Shown here one piece after another: positions 60,015-64,000 of a stretch of DNA of 64,000 nt (position 1 is the stretch's first letter; each line of letters begins with the position of its first letter). The position numbers and the translations under genes were made by a program. The stretch covers positions 744,001 through 808,000 of the forward strand of contig NZ_LUVZ01000001.1 of the NCBI RefSeq assembly GCF_001593385.1. Reading direction: 5' to 3'. The notes beneath the pieces are model-generated. The model was given only the letters and a program-made list of their open reading frames with translations, had not been told where the DNA came from and searched no databases. The stretch is from Chryseobacterium cucumeris (GTDB taxonomy: Bacteria > Bacteroidota > Bacteroidia > Flavobacteriales > Weeksellaceae).

Positions 60015-62345
60015 ATGCAAACATCCTTTTTAAAAATCACTGCAGCCACCGCTGCGCTCTGTTTCAGTACCCTGGCAATAGCCCAGCAAACGTATTCCGT
60101 AAGTGGAACCGTGAAAGACAAAAAAAACGGTGAATTGCTCATCGGAGTTTCTGTAAAAGTAAGTGAAGATCCTACCATCAATGTTGTAGCCAATGAGTAT
60201 GGATTTTACTCACTTTCCTTACCTGAAGGAAATTATACCCTGATTATTTCCTACCCTGGATATCAGGATTTTGAACAGCAGATCAAAGTAGATCAGAATA
60301 TAAAAGTTGATCTTCCCCTCCTTCCTGCAGAAACTGCAGCAAAAGCAATTGATGAGGTGGTGATAACCGGCATTAAAAAGGATAAAAACTTGACTTCGGC
60401 TCAAATGGGAGCAGAAACATTAAGCATTAAAAATATAGAAAAACTTCCTGTTCTGTTTGGAGAAAAGGATGTAATGAAAACCATACAGCTTTTACCCGGC
60501 ATTAAAAGCAACGGTGAAGGAAGCAGTGGATTCAGTGTACGTGGTGGTGCTACCGACCAGAACCTGATTTTACTGGATGAAGCTCCGGTTTATAATGCCT
60601 CTCACCTTCTTGGATTTTTTAGTACATTCAACAGTGATGCTCTGAAAGATGCCAGCATCATTAAAGGGAACAGCCCCGCACAATACGGAGGCCGCCTTTC
60701 TTCTGTATTAGATGTTAAAATGAAAGACGGAAACAACAAAGATTATAACATCAATGGAGGAATCGGACTTATCAGCAGCAGATTGAGTGTGGAAGGTCCC
60801 ATTCAAAAAGAAAAGTCTTCATTCATTGTTTCAGGGAGAAGAACGTATGCGGATTTGTTTCTTAAAACCAATAAAGATTATAAAGACAACAAATTATATT
60901 TTTATGATCTGAATCTTAAAGCGAATTATCAGATCAATGAAAACAACCGTATTTACCTGTCCGGATATTTTGGAAGAGATGTTCTGGGATTGGGAGATAC
61001 TTTCAATACCGACTGGGGAAATACTACGGCAACTTTGAGATGGAACAGCATTATCAGCAGTAAACTATTCTCCAATACGTCATTCATCTACAGTAATTAT
61101 GATTATAAAATCAGTCTGAAAAATGATGATACTGTATTTGATTTAAATTCAAAAATCCGTGACTGGAATCTTAAGCAGGACTTTACCTGGTTTGCAGGAA
61201 ACAAACATTCTGTACGTTTTGGTCTGCAGTCTATTTATCATACCCTTACTCCGAGCAGTGCTTCCGGCACTACAGTGAGCAGCTTTGCAAGAAATCCGAG
61301 ATATTCATGGGAAAATGCCGTTTATATTAATGATGATTATAAAGCAACGGAAAAGCTAACGATTAATTATGGAGCAAGGCTCTCCATGTTCAGCATATTG
61401 GGAGGTGATACATTCAATACTTATGAGAATGGTGTGCTCACCGACAGTAAATTCTTAGAAAAAGGAAAATTCGGAAAAACCTATGTGAATATTGAGCCAC
61501 GTATTAGCGCCAACTACCGCATCAATGAATTTAGTAGTGTAAAAGGAGGTTATTCCAGAAATACCCAGAATCTTCACCTCTTAAGCAACAGCAACAGTGG
61601 AAACCCTACCGACCAGTGGATAGGAAGCAGTTACACGGTAAAACCGGAAATTGCAGATCAGATCAGCCTTGGTTACAGCAGAAATTTCAACAACAATAAT
61701 TATGAACTGAACGCTGAAATCTACTATAAAGACATGAAAAACCAAATCGACTTCAAAAATGGAGCTCAAATTGGTTTTGACACTGGAGCGGATGTAGAAA
61801 GTGAACTGCTATTCGGAAAAGGAAGAGCTTACGGTCTCGAACTTATTGCCAAAAAGAAAAGCGGAAAACTGACAGGATGGATTTCCTATACCCTTTCCAA
61901 AACAGAAAGAAAGATTAACGGAATCAATAATAACGAATGGTACAATGCCAGAATGGATAAAACCCATGACCTTTCTATCGTTGCGACCTATCAGCTTAAT
62001 CCAAAGTGGAGTTTTTCGGGACTTTTCGTATATAGCACAGGAAATGCGGTTACCTTCCCTACCGGAAAATATGAACTCAACGGACAAACCATATTCCAGT
62101 ATAGTAACAGAAATGCAGACAGAATGCCGGCCTATCACAGAATGGATCTGAGTGCGACTTATGAACCAAGTTCCAATAAACGATTCCGTGGTTCATGGAC
62201 ATTCGGTATTTACAACCTATATGGTAGAGAAAATGCCTACACCATCAACTTTGAAGACAATCCTGACCGTCCCGGAACAACCCGTGCGATGCAGACTTCT
62301 TTATTCCGTTGGGTACCCAACATCACTTATAATTTCAAATTCTAA
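60015..62345 (+). CDS. TonB-dependent receptor (DUF4249-linked)
   Basis: A 776-aa outer-membrane receptor: signal peptide (1-23), carboxypeptidase-regulatory domain (about 26-108, YSVSGTVKDKKNGELLIGVSVKV), plug (about 115-230, KNIEKLPVLFGEKDVMKTIQLLPGIKSNGEGSSGFSVRGGATDQNLILLDEAPVYNASHLLGFFSTFN) and a barrel ending VPNITYNFKF. This plug form is typical of the TBDR class always seen with DUF4249 lipoproteins, and such a gene starts 3 bp after the stop. Substrate is unknown; the upstream PchR-like regulator and Fur-like box hint at iron-related uptake. Confidence 0.9.
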   Translation: MQTSFLKITAATAALCFSTLAIAQQTYSVSGTVKDKKNGELLIGVSVKVSEDPTINVVANEYGFYSLSLPEGNYTLIISYPGYQDFEQQIKVDQNIKVDLPLLPAETAAKAIDEVVITGIKKDKNLTSAQMGAETLSIKNIEKLPVLFGEKDVMKTIQLLPGIKSNGEGSSGFSVRGGATDQNLILLDEAPVYNASHLLGFFSTFNSDALKDASIIKGNSPAQYGGRLSSVLDVKMKDGNNKDYNINGGIGLISSRLSVEGPIQKEKSSFIVSGRRTYADLFLKTNKDYKDNKLYFYDLNLKANYQINENNRIYLSGYFGRDVLGLGDTFNTDWGNTTATLRWNSIISSKLFSNTSFIYSNYDYKISLKNDDTVFDLNSKIRDWNLKQDFTWFAGNKHSVRFGLQSIYHTLTPSSASGTTVSSFARNPRYSWENAVYINDDYKATEKLTINYGARLSMFSILGGDTFNTYENGVLTDSKFLEKGKFGKTYVNIEPRISANYRINEFSSVKGGYSRNTQNLHLLSNSNSGNPTDQWIGSSYTVKPEIADQISLGYSRNFNNNNYELNAEIYYKDMKNQIDFKNGAQIGFDTGADVESELLFGKGRAYGLELIAKKKSGKLTGWISYTLSKTERKINGINNNEWYNARMDKTHDLSIVATYQLNPKWSFSGLFVYSTGNAVTFPTGKYELNGQTIFQYSNRNADRMPAYHRMDLSATYEPSSNKRFRGSWTFGIYNLYGRENAYTINFEDNPDRPGTTRAMQTSLFRWVPNITYNFKF

Positions 62346-62348
62346 ATC

Positions 62349-63167
62349 ATGAAAAACACATTATATATCATAGTATCTCTTCTTGCATTAACTTCTTGTG
62401 AAAAAGAGATCGACCTGGACCTGAATGATCAAAGCGGAAACATTGTCATTGAAGGAAATGTAACCAATCAATCAGGACCTTACACAGTAAAAATCACCAA
62501 GTCAGTAAGCTTTTCATCACCTAATCAATATCCGGCTGTTACTGGCGCTCAGGTTATTTTAAGTGATAATACAGGTCAAACAGAAACCCTTCATTATGTA
62601 GGAAACGGAGTCTATCAAACGACTACTTTTGCCGGAGAACCTGGTAGAACCTATACTTTGAAAGTAGAGTCCGAAGGAAAGCAGTATAGCGCTCAGAGCA
62701 AAATGCCTGAAGTGGTCAATTTCGATGGATTACAGCAGAGTTCTTTCAAATTTGGAGATAAAACCACGTATACCCTCTTACCATTATTTACAGATCCATT
62801 ACCATTAGGAAACCGCTACCTTTTTAGCTTCACCATCAATGATCTTACTAAAAAGTACATGAATACTTTTTCAGATAATGTGAATAACGGATTACCCAAT
62901 CAACAGCCTCTGATTCTTCCTAATGACGATAATAAAGGCAGAGATCATGAAGTGGTAGTAGGAGATAAAATTCATGTAGAGATGCAATCTATAGATAACA
63001 ACGTATTTACGTATTACAGTGCTTTACTTCAGATTTCAGGCGGCAATGGCGGAACTGCAACTCCAACCAATCCTCCAAGTAATATCAGTAATGGAGCATT
63101 GGGATATTTTTCAGCCCATACTACAGATACACAAACTTTTGTTATCGAGCAGATGACCACTCCATAA
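62349..63167 (+). CDS. DUF4249 family lipoprotein
   Basis: A 272-aa lipoprotein (LALTSC, Cys17) with the DUF4249 beginning CEKEIDLDLNDQSGNIVIEGNVTNQSGPYTVKITKSVSFSSPNQYPAVTGAQVILSDNTG, an Ig-like beta domain. DUF4249 proteins are surface lipoproteins paired with a TBDR, perhaps as lid or ligand-binding partner. The gene is 3 bp behind the TBDR and ends before a strong terminator. At the C-terminus it is shorter than some family members but looks complete (HTTDTQTFVIEQMTTP). Confidence 0.88.
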   Translation: MKNTLYIIVSLLALTSCEKEIDLDLNDQSGNIVIEGNVTNQSGPYTVKITKSVSFSSPNQYPAVTGAQVILSDNTGQTETLHYVGNGVYQTTTFAGEPGRTYTLKVESEGKQYSAQSKMPEVVNFDGLQQSSFKFGDKTTYTLLPLFTDPLPLGNRYLFSFTINDLTKKYMNTFSDNVNNGLPNQQPLILPNDDNKGRDHEVVVGDKIHVEMQSIDNNVFTYYSALLQISGGNGGTATPTNPPSNISNGALGYFSAHTTDTQTFVIEQMTTP

Positions 63168-63172
63168 ATTTA

Positions 63173-63207
63173 AAAAAGGATATTCCAATGATGGGAATAT
63201 CCTTTTT
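63173..63207. terminator. Bidirectional terminator
   Basis: Perfect 14-bp stem AAAAAGGATATTCC / GGAATATCCTTTTT, loop AATGATG, between convergent genes. Confidence 0.85.
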
Positions 63208-63218
63208 TATTCTCTGTT

Positions 63219-63944
63219 CTATCTTAATCTCCTTTTTAAAGCATAATATCTATACAGAAGCTTATCATACCGGATCACACAAAACAGAAATCCTGCTGTA
63301 ACCATCAATGTTTTGAGACCGATCATGCTATACCCAAAACCGCCAATAATGCATCCTGAAAAAAAGAAGGCGATAATCACCAGTTTAAGAGTGATGTTCT
63401 TTGTAAGCTGTTTCTTTTCATTTTCCCGTTCTTTAAAGAAAAGTTTTGAAAGTTCTATTCCCAGATCAGTAAATAATCCCGTAAGATGAGTCGTTCTCAC
63501 CACAGACTGGGATACTCTTGTTACTAATGAATTCTGAACTCCCATTGCAAAAAGCAAAAGACCGGCAATGGTATAAGGAGATATTGATAGTTTCAGTAGC
63601 CCATCATCTGATAGTCCTACAAAACCTAATATCAGAATTTCAGTAATCAAAGGAATAAGATGCGGGCGAAACATGCTACGTCCGGAAGAAAATTCAACCA
63701 TAAAGCTTGAGCAGAATGCTCCTCCCAGAAAGCACATAATAAAGACAAGATAAGTAAGAGCTTCACTATAATGACTGAGTAGAATTTCTTCGGAAAAGAA
63801 GGCAAAGTGCCCCGTTATGTTGGTGGTAAGTATTTTAACAGATAATACTCCCACAATATTCACTATTCCGGCAACAAAAGAAAGTGCTGATGCCAGCTTA
63901 AGATTATGAAAATAGGTTCTGTTTCTCCCTCTGTGCCTGAACAT
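63219..63944 (-). CDS. YoaK (DUF1275) family membrane protein
   Basis: A 241-aa inner-membrane protein with about six helices, starting with LKLASALSFVAGIVNIVGVLSVKILTTNITGHFAFFSEEI and carrying the family's GVQNSLVTRVSQSVVRTTHLTGLFTDLGIELS segment. The DUF1275 family has no settled function; transport has been suggested. It is monocistronic, and its start lies 56 bp from the window's right end; nothing else is seen in that last stretch. Confidence 0.85.
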   Translation of the reverse strand: MFRHRGRNRTYFHNLKLASALSFVAGIVNIVGVLSVKILTTNITGHFAFFSEEILLSHYSEALTYLVFIMCFLGGAFCSSFMVEFSSGRSMFRPHLIPLITEILILGFVGLSDDGLLKLSISPYTIAGLLLFAMGVQNSLVTRVSQSVVRTTHLTGLFTDLGIELSKLFFKERENEKKQLTKNITLKLVIIAFFFSGCIIGGFGYSMIGLKTLMVTAGFLFCVIRYDKLLYRYYALKRRLR

Positions 63945-64000
63945 TTTAAATTTCTATAAGGGTTGTGTATTGTGTTTTTTTAAAATTTTACTCAAAAAAC

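Noticed and set aside
1..64000. Mobile elements or a prophage
   Set aside because: No transposase, integrase, phage structural gene or long terminal repeats were found; the repeats seen are intergenic and non-coding.

Overview
The window looks like chromosome from a Chryseobacterium-like member of the Flavobacteriia (Bacteroidota). Evidence: AT-rich DNA, Bacteroidota-type promoters (TTG, about 19 bp, TAnnTTTG), carboxypeptidase-regulatory TonB-dependent receptors (TBDRs), a FecR/ECF-sigma system, Por-secretion (T9SS) C-terminal sorting domains, DUF4249, DUF2480 and DUF2723 proteins, and many Crp/Fnr and AraC regulators. I see no insertion sequence, integrase, rRNA or CRISPR array. The genus is an inference from gene content.

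Layout. 1-3.4 kb: end of a membrane protein, TetR and Crp/Fnr regulators, a SnoaL-like protein and a frameshifted DUF4236 gene. 3.5-7.4 kb: a TBDR and a beta-propeller phytase lipoprotein, probably one operon for phytate phosphorus. 7.5-11.4 kb: a UvrA2-type ABC ATPase divergent from a MarR regulator with two palindromic operators, and a sterol-desaturase-family enzyme. 11.4-21.5 kb: a cell-surface signalling locus (ECF sigma factor, divergent FecR anti-sigma factor, STN-containing TBDR, beta-helix lipoprotein, T9SS cargo, lipoprotein, S41 protease), with a coding-like reading frame lacking a standard start right behind the TBDR. 21.5-22.0 kb: five 96-98 bp tandem repeats.

22.0-25.7 kb: HAD phosphatase, then a SufR-like Fe-S regulator divergent from superoxide dismutase, DUF2480, FMN reductase and ferredoxin. 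A perfect CAAC-N6-GTTG palindrome overlaps the sod promoter, which suggests an iron-sulfur/oxidative-stress mini-regulon. 25.8-31.4 kb: ketopantoate-reductase-like enzyme, Crp/Fnr regulator, a membrane-anchored DUF4041/GIY-YIG-like protein, and AraC plus a Tet(X)-like flavin monooxygenase. 31.5-38.2 kb: a secreted reprolysin-type T9SS metalloprotease, a possible small RNA, and two tandem paralogues of a lipoprotein/TPR/transmembrane/HTH regulator. 38.6-42.8 kb: GNAT, alpha/beta hydrolase, three duplicated tRNA-Lys(TTT) units each with its own promoter and terminator, a 53-aa ORF, and MarR plus a membrane protein.

42.8-49.7 kb: two DJ-1/PfpI proteins (one a GlxA-type regulator) and a MFS-HlyD-TolC tripartite efflux operon divergent from an AraC regulator. 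49.7-58.5 kb: DUF2723 membrane protein, an SDR lacking the YxxxK motif, a secreted protein, RidA behind two CRP-like palindromes next to a Crp/Fnr gene, SUKH-type, TlpA-like and membrane proteins. 58.6-64 kb: AraC regulator with a Fur-box-like palindrome in its promoter, a TBDR-DUF4249 pair, and a YoaK-family protein.

Several starts were moved downstream of the longest open frame, because the longer start lies in or before a TAnnTTTG box or spoils a signal peptide. All names rest on sequence reading alone; no database search was run.
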